The translations under genes were made by a program, and so were the position numbers. Shown piece by piece: positions 34,135 through 45,989 of a stretch of DNA of 64,000 nucleotides. The notes beneath the pieces were generated by a model. It searched no databases. It saw nothing but the letters and a program-made list of their open reading frames with translations, and was not told the origin of the DNA. Within the stretch, counting starts at the first letter, position 1, and every line of letters begins with the position of its first letter. The DNA is taken from NCBI RefSeq assembly GCF_958295425.1, contig NC_081149.1, forward strand, positions 14,509,590 through 14,573,589, written 5' to 3'. The stretch is from Solea solea (lineage: Eukaryota; Chordata; Actinopteri; Pleuronectiformes; Soleidae).

Positions 34135-35946
34135 CTAAGGTCGAGACAGTGTGGTGTAGACGGGCTGGTCCCAGCTGGAGGCAGTGGGACTGTGGGCAGG
34201 AGCCATGGACAGACTGTTGAGGATCGGGCTGGTGTAGGGCCGCCTGGATGAGTGGAAGTAAGGGTACTGGTAGAGGCTAGAAGGGTAGCCAGAGTAAGGG
34301 TTGTAATAGTTGGAGCTCTGGAGGTCAGTATAGTCACACTGGGAGCTGGAGAAAGAGGCCGCGGCTGCAGCAGCCGATGTGGCCGAGGTGACGCAGGCTT
34401 GGCTACTGAAGGAGCCATAATCGGAGTGTGAGGGCGACCCATGGGAGTGCTCGCTGTAGTGGCTGGGGCTCAGTTGCTCCGTTTTAATATGGAGCCGATG
34501 TTGGGCCACCTCGCCGGCAGAGGAAGAGGAGGAGGAGGACATGGGGCCTTTGCGACTCCACACTGATCCGTTGGCACCTGTGTGGCCGTATGAGGAAGTG
34601 TAAGAGCTGCCGGGCGCTGGAGCCTGCCCGTGGCTGTGGTCTGAGGGCAGGGCGGAGGAGCCTGAGGTGTGGCCGTTGAGCGGGAGGTACTGGTCGAACT
34701 CATGCACATCGAAGGTCTCCATGTTGCTGATGACATCAGTGCTAAGCTCGGAGATGTCCACGTTGCTGAAGTCGATGTTTTGCCTGCTGCTGTCAACAAG
34801 ACGACGGCCTTCATGCTTCAGATCCTGTTTCACACCGTGGTGCAGATCTGTTTTGGGAGTGGTGGGTGGTGTTGGGGGACCATGGGGCTGACCTGAGGAA
34901 AACACGAATAAATAACGTTCATCACCACATGAAAATGATTAGAACACTATTTTAAAATGAAACTGTCAAACAACGTGACAACATACCTGCATGTTCAGGG
35001 TGGTGGTGTCCATCTGTCATCCCTGCCAGTCCTCCCATGCCGGGTTCAGCTTTATACATGTGATGTGCCAGTTCTGCTCCCGAATCTGAGTCACTCTGGC
35101 CTGGCTTCACATTCTTCCGTCGCCGAGGCTGGTACTTGTAGTCTGGGTGATCTTTCTTGTGCTGAACGCGGAGCCTTTCTGCTTCATCAACAAACGGCCT
35201 CTTTTCACTCTCTGAGAGCAAGCTGTGGTGAAAAAGAAGGAACGACAACATTTGAAATGCTGATGCCACAAGCCACTTCAAAAACTTTTTTACTATCATC
35301 AACTCGTCAGGAAACAACTTTTTGTTGTCTAATTTATACTTCTACACTATTCCATTTTTTAAAACTCAATTATTTACAAGCCCAAGTCATTGGCAAAGGA
35401 TGATAAAGTTTAATTATTTAATAAATGTTGCTGCTCCTTGTCTCCATGTATAAATCTAAAGCCATGGATGCTCAGACACTTTCTTTTAAATATGTAAATG
35501 TCAAAAAATAAAAATTAAAAAAATCCTTACCGCCACAGTTTCCCCAGCGTCTTGCTCAGTTCGGCGTTGTGCAGGTGCGGATATTGATCCGCCAGCTTTC
35601 TGCGCGCCGCCTGCGCCCAAACCATGAACGCATTCATGGGTCTTTTGACGTGGGGTTTGTTCTTCATGGATCCGCTCCCTCGCACGGGCATGGGCACCAA
35701 GGACCAGTCGTATCCCTTGAGCACCTGAGAAACGGCTTCCCGTATGCAAGCCGGGAACCGGTCGTCATCCTCGCAGTCCAGTTTCTTGCCCAGACCGGTG
35801 AGCAGGGATCCTTGGCCGTCGGATCCCGTCGGCGAGGACGGAGCGTCTGAGTCGGACTCGTCCTGAGACATGGAGCTGTTTGTGCCGGATGGACTGCACG
35901 GCTGGTCGCCGCCACACTTGTCATGCTCCTCTGTCATTTTTAACAT
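34135..35946 (-). CDS. sox8: Transcription factor Sox8 (SoxE), three coding exons
   Basis: SoxE factors bind AACAAT-type sites as monomers or dimers in the nucleus and act in neural crest, glia and gonad development. Exons: 35946-35531, 35222-34987 and 34892-34135 (stop TAG), giving 469 residues. Introns of 308 and 94 bp have GT..AG ends. The first splits an Arg codon inside the HMG box, as in all SoxE genes; the second splits a Gly codon. Visible parts: acidic/Ser-rich N-terminus; dimerization segment about 62-90 ([19 protein letters not shown]); HMG box about 98-176 ([45 protein letters not shown]); central activation segment about 248-289 ([30 protein letters not shown]); sumoylation-type IKTE at 353-356; a six-Ala run near 391; C-terminus [12 protein letters not shown]. 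The start MLKMTEE, the [20 protein letters not shown] stretch and the lack of a PQA-rich segment favour SOX8 over SOX9 or SOX10. Whether it is the teleost a or b copy cannot be decided. Confidence 0.97.
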
Positions 35947-36258
35947 TATTTATTCAGACCCACCGGAATTAGATATCCGAAAACAAGGTGTGAATATCAA
36001 TAAAAAAAAAAAAGAATGAAGTCAAGGGCGCATGGAAGTGGCCAGTGCGCTTCTTTTTCTTTTTCTTTCTTTTTTCTTTTTTTGTTAAACACGGTGCGCC
36101 ACACTCAGTAAATCCCTTTCACAATATGAGTCAGTGAGAGTCTGCTGTGTTTCCTTCTGCTTCCCAGTTTGTTTGTCTTCGCTGTGCCTTGTTGTCCTTC
36201 GCTGTCATGAGAGATGCGCTGGTGAAAGTTGCGGTCCACACTGTAAGCTCGAGTGCTC
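35947..36258 (-). other. sox8: Inferred sox8 5' leader with two upstream ORFs
   Basis: If transcription starts about 25-30 nt past the TATA-like box, the leader is about 310 nt. It holds a 25-codon upstream ORF (ATG at 36208, TGA ending at 36131) and a 3-codon one (ATG at 36033, TGA ending at 36022). Neither overlaps the main start. A purine-rich A/G tract lies at about 36050-36085 and an A-run-complement near 36001-36013. The main ATG at 35946 has A at -3; a second in-frame ATG lies three codons on. Confidence 0.45.
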
Positions 36259-36283
36259 CACGTTACAGCAACTTGTGTTGGAG

Positions 36284-36348
36284 TTTTAAATCGTCACACC
36301 ACCTTCCGCGTGGGATTGGCTGGAACAAATCACCACTTCCCCCATTGG
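36284..36348 (-). promoter_or_regulatory. sox8: Inferred sox8 core promoter
   Basis: Read on the minus strand, two CCAAT boxes (36348-36344 in GAACCAATGGG and 36319-36315 in CAGCCAATCCC) lie upstream of an AT-rich TATA-like ATTTAAAA (36291-36284). The order and roughly 30-bp spacing fit a CCAAT/TATA-type promoter with a start near 36258. A further CCAAT (ATCCAATAAAG) occurs near 36475. There is no transcript evidence. Confidence 0.45.
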
Positions 36349-36399
36349 TTCAGGGTTTAATGTGGGCTTCATTATTATAATGATTTTTTTTTTCTTCTC

Positions 36400-37109
36400 T
36401 TTTAATCGGGTATAAAGTTCTGTTTTTTTATTCAAAGGTGTACACGGTGCAGCATTATCCCACGAAACTCTTTATTGGATTCAGAAATGAGTCATTAATA
36501 GAAAACTTTAGGGTGGTTTTATTCATATACTTATGCAGTCAATAAAAACATCTCCAGTGTGAATGTACAATTTAGTAAGTGATTTGATTGTTGTCTCTGT
36601 ATATCTGTACTGTAATACACTTTTGCTTTTAATGTCAATATTAGGTATTTAAATCAAGATATTGACATATATTCAATAGATATTTTTAATGAATCTATTA
36701 ATTAATGTGTCAAATGTAAAAACAAACAAACCTGCACACCAAGGTTTAATGATTGATACTTAGTCCATTACATATGGACATATATAAATGTAAACCTTAA
36801 TATAAATATAGATTTATAGATATAACACGATAACGAAAACAGACACTCTTGTGACATTGTAACAATAATTCATAATCAAATTAGAACACTTCCAGGCAGC
36901 AAACAAAAGAATAAATATCTTAGTAAGAAATCAATAATGACAAATGTACATTTTTATCAGTCTGACAGATGTGATTGCTGCAGAGACAGAGTGACGTTCC
37001 CACAAAAACAATCAAGCAAAAACTATTTTAACGAAGAGTTCAATACTTGATATTAAGATGTCCATGGCTGTAAACATTTGGTACCTTCTATGAAGTGAAT
37101 TTGAATCTT
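36400..37109. other. 5' flank of sox8, AT-rich, nothing recognised
   Basis: Unique AT-rich sequence. No exon or repeat was identified. Confidence 0.4.
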
Positions 37110-37125
37110 ATATATGTATGTATAT

Positions 37126-37172
<47 letters not shown>

Positions 37173-37282
37173 TGTGTGTATATATACATACATACATACA
37201 TATATACATATATATGTGTATATATGTATACATATACATACATATATACGTATATATGTATATACATATACATATACATATG
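37110..37282. repeat. (TA)n/(CATA)n tract, about 170 bp
   Basis: TA dinucleotides interspersed with CATACATA and TGTATG units. It lies about 0.9 kb upstream of the inferred sox8 promoter. The Tyr/Ile-rich open frames across it are artefacts. Confidence 0.95.
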
Positions 37283-38163
37283 TAGTCCATATTCAGGGGA
37301 CAAAGTGTCTGTTTTCATCAGTGTTTGTGGGATCCATAACTCACTTCCCACCACCATCGCAGGTGAGTTTTTCCATGACTCTGAAGATATAAAAAGCAGA
37401 GCAGATAAGAGGGTGAACTGAGTCACGGCCTTTGTGCTGATGTATTGTCGAGTGATTTTTTATCACCGGCCTCTTCATGCAAAGACAAGGTATGTTTGTC
37501 CTGGATGGCAGTCTGCTTTGCTCGACGTACGCCGCATGTGGCTGAGGGAAGACGAGAGTTTATACTTTGGAAATAATAAGTTTTACCTCTGGGATTTTCT
37601 GCCACAGAGGTGAAGGTTTGCACAGTAAGGTAAGATGTTTTGTTTTTTCTTTCATTAGCATTAGGTTCAAGAAGACAAAGAGCTTGAAATTGAATGAAAC
37701 CATATTTTTTATTTAATGTAGGACTGGCTGTCTCTAATTACCGTACAACGTAACACCAAATTACTTGTTTCTGTTCTGTTTTAAAAGTTACCCTTTACCA
37801 GAAGGTTGGCCGGCCTTTTATTTTATTTTTTTCCTTTTTTTTTTTTTTTTTTTGCAGCTGCTGTCAAAGTGCTTGCTTGGGTCAAGTTGTGTGTGAGTGA
37901 GACAGAGAGAGATAGAAGGAGGGGGTGCAGACACACAGTGCAGATGAGAGTTGTCAAACATCAACATGTCTAGCTTTGCACATGGTGAAGTATTTAATGA
38001 GTGTCTACATACACAGGATTAAGTATGTATGCATTAAAAAATGATTCCGCCCTCCCTAAATGTCATAAAAATCCTTTCATCAGGGTCGAGGCATCCACAA
38101 ATCAATACAAACGAAGCCAGCGTGTCATAGTTCCCAAAAGTGCTTAACTCGTTTACACTCTAT
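37283..38163. other. Intergenic, poly-T run, nothing recognised
   Basis: A poly-T run lies at about 37837-37853. No exon could be supported. Confidence 0.4.
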
Positions 38164-38202
38164 TGTGTCTTCAGTGTCAAACAGATTGACACTGAAGACA
38201 CA
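38164..38202. repeat. Perfect 17-bp hairpin with 5-nt loop
   Basis: TGTGTCTTCAGTGTCAA (38164-38180), loop ACAGA, then the exact reverse complement TTGACACTGAAGACACA (38186-38202). It lies about 1.9 kb upstream of the inferred sox8 start. It could be a structured RNA, a palindromic binding site or a young foldback. It is too short for a typical animal pre-miRNA (usually 55 nt or more) unless pairing continues outside, which I do not see. Confidence 0.75.
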
Positions 38203-39316
38203 TCAGGACGAGTGCACCATGTGTGACGACGGCCGTTGTCGAGTGGCGCTAAGAGACTGTGGGACAGACTTGGGTTTTCTGAGACAGAGAGAAAGAGACA
38301 AACTTAAAAAGACTCCAGCTTTATCCCTCCCTGTATTGTGGTGAGAAACTCTGGCCAGAGTTTTTGGGCTCTGGGCTCTTGATTAGAAAAGGGAAGAGCA
38401 AAAGAGGAGAGGTAACCACGCATGAACCTTAACTGTCCCAAAAAATGAAGGAAGGTTTTCATTTTCCTATTTTTTGCAACATGCGTCTCAGAGGAGAGAA
38501 CCGGGTAAGGATTTTCCGATTTCTTTCGGGCGCTAGACGACCATGTTAGCTCTTGTTTGTGTCCTATAGGCGCTTCTACACCACATGTAAATTATACTCT
38601 CTGGCTTCTAATGTGCATACAAATTAAATTACACAGTCACCCACAGGAATCTTGCCCCTTTGGTCTCTGTCTCTGTGTTTTAATACACTAAGGCACATTT
38701 CTTTACCCCGGCCAAGTTATTTGAAGATATGTGTTCAGCAGATAAATTGGCATAAATTACAAAAGCATAGAGGAAAAAAAAAGAAGCCTTAGATGTGTTT
38801 GAATGACATGAACCCAATGAGTTATATAAAGGTCATCAGGTTTTTTGTTGTTGTTGTGCATCCAAAACAAAATGAAGCATGCAAATCATTTAATATTTAA
38901 ATCCTTTGTGACGTAGAAATGATGCACCACGGGATAGAACTTACTAAAAAAAAAGATTGTGGAAACCCCCTGCCTATAGTCACCACAGTGCCCTAATCAT
39001 AACAGCGGGCACTCATTGTGTTAAATAATCCCGCTGATTGCACACTGAGTCAATGCAAACTTGGTGAACTGTGGAGAGTGGCATGCCCTCCCTCTCACCC
39101 AGACATCAACCAACCACTGCCTGACCACATGTGGAACAAGCTCCCGGGCTGCTAACAAGCCGTGTTTCTCCCCTGCACCGCATCAACCAGACCACTTCTA
39201 TCTTTGGTTTCACACACTTAGATAGAAGGCAATTAGTGCAGAATTTACAGTTGCAGGAAATGCAACTGGAAGGCAGGGAGAGTGGTCACAGTAACTCTGC
39301 AATGGGTATTACAAAA

Positions 39317-39319
<3 letters not shown>
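38203..39319. other. 5' flank of sox8, nothing recognised
   Basis: Unique sequence, possibly regulatory. No repeat or exon was identified. Confidence 0.4.
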
Positions 39320-39377
<58 letters not shown>

Positions 39378-39394
39378 CAGATAGATAGATAGAG
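39320..39394. repeat. (GATA)n array
   Basis: About 18 GATA units with one GACA variant. It lies about 3 kb upstream of sox8. Confidence 0.95.
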
Positions 39395-42300
39395 TCAAAG
39401 GTTTTAGGACTGTATTGTTACATCTTAAGCTATGTGTCAGGTTCTCAGTGATGGATGGTTGTACCACCTCCTCCTCACTGCCCCCTCTTCACTCGTCCGA
39501 CCCCTCTTGAACATGGATGGTGGATGTTTTCCATTCTGGTCTGTGGCCAAATGTATTTTCCAGGTTGTCTACTTAGTGGGGTCGAGGACCTGGGAATGTT
39601 TGGCTGCGCTGGTTCTAATCACGCTCCAACCCCCATGACAGCTGCTCCGTGTTAGGACCTCCCATCGCCCCCTGACCCCACACTATCCCAAATTCATTCT
39701 ATTAAAATGCCATAATGAGGGGTTTACTGGACCCATTGCAGGTTTTATTTAAACCTATTAGTCGACGACGAAAGATGGGAGGGAAGGGTTGCACCGTGAG
39801 GAGGGAAGGAAAAGGACTGCATTCGAAACTGAAGGAAACAATTAGTCCAAAACGCATCAGGGTGTGTTTGGCCTTCGGCCGCACTCATTTTTAATGTCAG
39901 GAGTATAAAGAGAACTCAAGTGTTTCCAGATTATTTGCTGTGTTTACTCCCTGACACTAAACTGTTTTTTTGGGGAGGGGGCAGCGCACCACTGATGACC
40001 GTCCTGCGCGTTGATCTGACTTAAGGCATTACGCCTTTCTGTGAATCTTCCATCCGAGGACCGTCAGCAGGTATCTCGGTTTTGTAACTTCCACGAGTGC
40101 AAATAGCTGTCGACACGAGATCAACATGTTTGCGTCCCATTAAGATGCAGTAGAAATGTCCACTGTTGTTTTTTCCTGTCATGACAGCATAAATGCTAAG
40201 ATGTTCAGCAGGGACAATAGTTCTCATAGTGTATCTCATCTGAAGACAAGTGTGCGTATGTGTGTGTGTGTGTGTGTGTGTGTACATGGGTTTCATTTCT
40301 CTTCCTCTGATCTGCAGATCTACAAATCCCCCCCTCTATCTTTCTTCCCTCTCATCTCCACGGCATATGTTCTGAATAAAAACTTTGCGGTGTGCGGAGT
40401 CTTCCACATTGTCTCCTTTTTTTTTATCCTTGATTCTCATAAATCATCGCTCCAATTTGCCTGTGAATTAGATGGTGTGGGACATGTAGACATTTAGGAC
40501 ATGGCTCAGGGGCGGCGAGAGTACAGAGAGCCCACCCCTTGACTTTACGGGAAATGGGCGGCCGCTCCACAAAAGCAAGACTATTTAGAGAACGTCTCTG
40601 GCTGTGGGGACTTTGCCTCACAGTGCTGAGATAACTGTGGTGGCTTGTTTTTATTTACAGATAATCAAAACAAGAATTAAAAAACAAAAAAAACACCACA
40701 CATTCGCACTGTTTTACGAGCACGAGTGAATGTACAAATACAAGTGCACAGAGAGTGCGTACAAACCAGCTCGGCGCACACATATCAGCACAGTATGAAA
40801 CCTAAATCTCTTGTGTACACTTCATATGTTACAGGATAATTTATAAGCTATTATAAATGATTATTGGTGAAGTGGATCATATTCTCCAATTAGTCTCTCA
40901 GAGTGCCAGCCAAGACTTTCAGTGTTTAAGAGCTGCAGTTAGTCTGTCTGTCTCCAGCCTGTCTGCAACCTCGAGGAGAAACTCGACGCCGAAAAACAGA
41001 TTGGCACACCTGCTGCTAACCACATGAAGAAGCTGTATGTGTTGTGATTTTTTTTTAAATGCACATTGTTAATATTTCTTTCAATCTTGCTGCTCTGAAA
41101 TGCTTTGCATGGGATTAACATGGGTAAGTTTACTGTCTAACTGAAAACGGGTTAGCACTTTAGCATTTGATCAAAGGATATAGGATGGTTGTAAAAACAA
41201 ATATTGCATCACTTTTAAAAAAAACACAGAATATGCACATTTGTCAGCATCTCTGTTATAGATTATGAATTGTTTAGTTTATGGGTATAGGAGGAGGATG
41301 GTCGTTTAAAGCTGAAGAAATATACCACATCTGGATTTACATTAATCTGTAGCACTAAATGTTTATTAGGATCTTGCATTACTTCCCGGCACCACATCAT
41401 TGTCCAATCTAGTAATAAATAAACCCGAATCTGGACCCAAATGGATCTGTGACGTGTCCCTAATATTAAAAATAATTTAGGCTTTAGAAAAACTTACTTT
41501 GTTTTTCAAAATTAAATGAATTAAGGAAGATTTGGGCATAACTGAAATATGTCACAGAAATATGAATAGCCACAAACACAGTACATACAGTACAAAAAGC
41601 ACGTGGCACCTCTGACTCCCTATTGTCCCTCACATCCTGAAATATTTGAAATCTGTGGGTCGTTAATTTGGCGTGACTTTTTCTTTTTATTCATATCATA
41701 TACTGAATAGTTTGATTGCAAACTGTCACACAGACTTCTCTTGATATCAAGTGGAGGGGGGAAAAGGGAAGCACTTGATAACCGTTTCCCCTGGTTGCAA
41801 ATTGAGTATTTCCTGGTCGTCACTTCACTATTTCCAACTGTTTCCCCGACTGTTGAAAAATATTCCCTCGTGCTGTTTTATTCAAAGACAAAACAAAAAC
41901 CTAGTCCACTACGGGCGCATGGACGTACAATAAGGCCCAAGCTGTTTGTTTACATTTGAGTTTATTGGGCTGTTGTGCAAGGTTTTGGCCACAGATGTTT
42001 GGTTGTGCGCAGCTACAGGTCACATGGTGTGGGAGTGCAAGGTCACCAAGGTCACTTCCTGCTCCCTTTAAAGAGGTGCACGGCTCTAGCTAGAGACAAA
42101 AGAGTACACGGAAGTACTTGTGTGGCATGAAGGATATAAAGAGTCTTTTCAGAGGACCACAAAATCTGGCCTTCTCTTTCACAGTGGAATTCAACTTTCC
42201 CTGGAAGTTGCTTGTTTTGGAAATGTAGCGCACTCCTCCACCTTCGACGGTGTATGTAGTTCCAACTCGTTGCTCAGTGATGCTCAGCGAGGAATGATTT

Positions 42301-43234
42301 CTTTTATTTCTTTGCATAAGAACTTAACGATAACCTGGTGGGGTAGTTTCACATTATGATCATCAGAATTGACTTTGGTGAAGTTCAGCGTTTAACCTCT
42401 ACTGACTGCCGGCTCTGTTCAGCTGTATCAGTGCAAAGATGAAATTTCAGCCGTTCAGTCGTTGAATCAATCATCAAATTGACAACATGCCTCACCACAC
42501 TCACCTTGGCCTATGTGTGTGCGTGTGTGTGTAACAGTAAGTGTGTGTCTCTGTTTCTATGTTTTCTTATTTAGTTTCAGTCACCTTAACCTCCACCGTT
42601 TCACCGAACATTTTCAATTAGGCTTGCCTGCTTATTTTAGCTAAATTTAGCCTTAAATTACAGCGCCCCCACCTCCTCTGTGTCTGCTAATGGCAGCCCC
42701 TGGGACAGATTTGGCCACATTTAACACGGAGTGTAAATCTACTAAGCCACTGGGTCCCTCATTTAACGAAACGCTGCAACAAAAATAAATTAAAAAAAAA
42801 AGTCAACTCCCCGGATTGTTTTTTTGGCGGATCCATTCATCATCTATAATTTGACAACGCTGTGACTCTCATGATGGCTCCCTGAAACCAGGGCTATAAC
42901 GAAGGTGCAGCAAAAGAACGGCACACTATTAATTGGGAAAAACTGTCAAAGTGCAGCGTTTATACGCGCCGAGGTATGCGCGGCATAGATCATTTGAGCT
43001 GCACACGAGTTGCCCACATATGCCATTATGCCTTTGGATAAAATGGTAACAGACTTAATCCAAAGCAATGACCTTGCGCCCACATTTTTTTTCCTCTATG
43101 GGGGCATTTATGGCCTCAAAGTCAGGTATATATATTTATGATGGCAGTAAAGTGGCCTGCTGTAGTTAATCGCCTAATGATGTCTCCTTTCCTCTGCCAC
43201 CAGTGAGTCTGGGTTCAGGCCACAGGGACTGATC
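39395..43234. other. 5' flank of sox8, (TG)n run, no gene recognised
   Basis: A (TG)n run lies at about 40257-40282. Open frames under 115 codons have no recognisable domains. Confidence 0.4.
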
Positions 43235-43265
43235 GGTGGGGTGGGGTGGGGTGGGGGTGGGGGGG
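43235..43265 (+). repeat. G-rich (GGGGT)n run, potential G-quadruplex
   Basis: Six successive runs of 3 to 7 G separated by single T residues on the plus strand satisfy the G-quadruplex pattern. It lies about 7 kb upstream of sox8. Confidence 0.8.
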
Positions 43266-43735
43266 TGTCTTGTTTTGTGGATGCAAAGCATAGTGCGCTC
43301 TACTTCTGAAGTATAAGTGTAAGATGTTAAATAATACTCACTTGGCAAAGCATACAGTTCACTACAATATGCATATGTGCAAAAGTGTGAGTGAGCCGCC
43401 TCGTCGATTAATTCGGCATCGGAGCGTGATTCCTGCTACTGTTTGTAACTTAAACGTAAAGCTACAGTAGCCTATGATCTGCCAGTAAAACTGTTGCACA
43501 CCAAGAGTTACCGCCCTTTTCCTCTTTCGCTCGCCACTGTCCATCTTCCCTCCTCCTTCCTCTCTCCTCTCCTGGTTGCAGTTGTATTTGTGCGCCTTGG
43601 GAAGATTACAAAGAGGTGCTTTGTGAGGGGATGCAGCTGCTGAAATCCGACTAGATCCAGCTGAAGAGAGAAGGGAGCAGGTGGGTCAACAACGCTACCC
43701 TGCCGTTCCCAGAATATCAGGCTGCAAAGCACTGC

Positions 43736-43753
43736 CTCCCTCCCTCCCTCCCT

Positions 43754-43790
<37 letters not shown>
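43736..43790. repeat. (CCCT)n followed by (CA)n
   Basis: Four to five CCCT units pass directly into a (CA)n array of about 17 repeats. Confidence 0.9.
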
Positions 43791-45575
43791 CGTCAGAGTA
43801 GCCCTATCTCACCAGAGCACACAAACAAACATTATGACATGTCAAAAGACAAGCAGTAACACCCACAAAACTGCACTACAGCCATATGCACATGTCAAAT
43901 GACTGTCTCGGTAGTGCTACTGCCCACTCAAACAAGTGTGCATCACTGGAACCATTCCTATGGTAGGAGAATGTTGGCAGGAAGTTAGAAAAACAAATAG
44001 TTACAATAAAAAAAAGTAGCCTAACGTGCTGCCTCACTGCCTTTCTTTGTGTTTATAATAAGTAGCGGCTTACTTTACGATTTCAATCACAGCAGTGAGG
44101 TGAAGTGCTGCAGAAAGCAGAGGAAGATCCTGTCAGCTCTGAGAAGTTAAGATGTTAACAGGTCAGCGTGCTGCCAAAATGCTGGATTGTTGGACATTGG
44201 TAAGGTGACCCTCGTTCGGCTTTGTGCAGCTCAGGGAGAGCTGGTAGGAGATGGAGAGGGGGAAAGGAATGAAAGAAAGGAGAGGAAGTTGTGCAGGAGA
44301 GCGCTCTGTTGAGGCGGATCACATATCACACGGACCATCCTCTCTGCAGAGGACATGATGCAGAACCAAGGTGACATGAAATGCTTTGCTTTAAAAAAGA
44401 AATAGGGGACTGGAGTCTGGGGACAGGATAAAAATTGATGAAACTTCTCACATGCGCATAACAATGCCATCTAAAATACGCTTCGTTCATTCTTGTATTA
44501 ACTTTGCATGTGTTTTCTCTCTCTCTCTCTCTCTCTCTGCCGTCATGTTCCATAAATCAGGCCTTTTGATAATCATAAAAGCAAATGGGATGCGAAGGAG
44601 TTGGGTAGTATGGAAAACCGTGGGCTTTCTGGACGACCTCAGAATACGTCCCTGTTTGTGAGGTCTCTCTGTATCCTTAATGAGAGTTTTGACGCACGGC
44701 ATTCCCTCCCCCACACCTCGGTTTATCCGTCTCACTTCATGTGCAATAATTTAGCCCCACTGATAGTAAGTCTTTCTGTCCCTCCCTGAAAAATGTCATT
44801 TCATACCGAGTTTGCCCTAGAAGCCTGTACAATGAAAGAGCCCACTGTCTCGCGCACTTAGTATTCCTGCCCTGAGCTACTTGCAGACATCCCCAGACAG
44901 TCACTGTTGAGTTGAAGTATGGTCTCTCTTCTTCCAAAGCCAACTGCGGTCATCAATGCATCCACGTCTTTTTTTTTTCTGTCTCTTTATTCATTTTTTT
45001 AAGCGGATTTGTCACTTTCCCTCAGTGTTAGAAAAAAACTACCTTCATCGGCAATGTTTCCCCACATTTATCCACCTGTAATTTCGGATGACCTCAACTC
45101 GTTGGTCAGTAATATTCAGCCATCCACGTGGCCACAGCTTCGTCAAGACTGTGATTCTAAAGACATGATATTTCCATCACAGCTCAGTCACTCGCACCCT
45201 CCCTAACAAGCTCACCGTCTCTCTCGCGCCAGAGGAGAAAACACGACTCCCACTCATCATGTGGTCGTGCTCTAGGTTACGATTCATTTTCTTATCTGTC
45301 ATCCTGGTTCATTTGATATATGGCAGATACAACAAATCATGGGTCTTTCTGGTTTTCTTCCCCGCTCAGATTACAGTCTGCGTGGAAGTTTTAAGAGAGA
45401 TCATCATTAGGAAGATAATCTCCGAAAATGCCGACTTCCAGTCAGATGTCTGCAGCTCCATCTCTGTCACTCTGTTAATTGTAATCTTTTAGTCAGACAA
45501 TTTATAATCAAATTATCTCAAGGGAAATTTATGAGGGGGTTCCAGAAACTGTATCTTAACCTCTGAACAACCATT
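43791..45575. other. Intergenic, nothing recognised
   Basis: A (CT)n run lies at about 44517-44538. No gene could be supported on either strand. Confidence 0.4.
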
Positions 45576-45750
45576 CTCACATTTACACCTAAGGTCAATT
45601 TAGAGTGTCCAATTAGTCTATCTGCACGTTTTTTTTGGACTGTGGAAAGAAGCCGGAGAAAACCCGCGAGGCCCTCAGTCAAACCAGGATTCTAACCGGT
45701 GACCTTCTTGCTGTGAGACAGTGATTCTAGCCACTGCTCCGCTGAGTGAT
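45576..45750 (-). mobile_element. tRNA-derived SINE fragment, head portion
   Basis: On the minus strand it reads GGAGCAGTGGCTAGAATCAC, then CTCACAGCAAGAAGG and CACCGGTTAGAATCCTGG, decayed A- and B-box tRNA-like motifs. The body CCACAGTCCAAA, GGACACTCTAAATTGACC and TTAGGTGTAAATGTGAGAA follows. This fits a SINE family common in fishes. The 3' tail seen at 20411 and 53235 is missing here. Confidence 0.65.
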
Positions 45751-45774
45751 CCACATATTTTTCATCATTTAGAG

Positions 45775-45975
45775 CAGGGGTCTCAAACTGGCGGCACGGG
45801 GACCACATGTGGCCCTCCAATTGATTTCATGTGGCCCTCCAAACAATATCAAGTTGTAAAGAGTCATTTCTATATGTTTTTATTTTTAAATTAATAGGTT
45901 CATTTTGCATCATAAATATGTTTTTTTTTTATTGTTGCATATTAAAACAAGCACTTATATTTTGAAATGATCCAA
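45775..45975. mobile_element. hAT-like MITE fragment, left end only
   Basis: The terminus CAGGGGTCTCAAACTGG starts at 45775. CATAAATATGTTTTT-type interior sequence is shared with 2047-2402. The right terminus is lost and the copy runs into another repeat-like stretch (ATCCAATCCAACTTTATTTG, 45970-45989). Confidence 0.6.
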
Positions 45976-45989
45976 TCCAATCCAACTTT

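Noticed and set aside
34044..34891. Long open frames overlapping sox8 exon 3 on both strands (for example 34044-34442 minus, 34470-34814 minus, 34667-34896 plus)
   Set aside because: They are shadow frames of the GC-rich Sox8 coding exon, with low-complexity Ser/Pro/Thr translations and no domain.
34957..35403. Plus-strand frame of 148 codons antisense to sox8 exon 2 and intron 1
   Set aside because: It has no recognisable domain, and its openness comes from overlap with the conserved HMG-box exon.
34135..35946. Assignment as sox9 or sox10
   Set aside because: The short MLKMTEE start, the [11 protein letters not shown] stretch, [11 protein letters not shown], the missing PQA-rich segment and the C-terminal pattern fit SOX8; SOX9 and SOX10 have different N-termini.
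38164..38202. A microRNA gene
   Set aside because: The stem is 17 bp, shorter than a Dicer-ready precursor, and the flanks do not extend the pairing.
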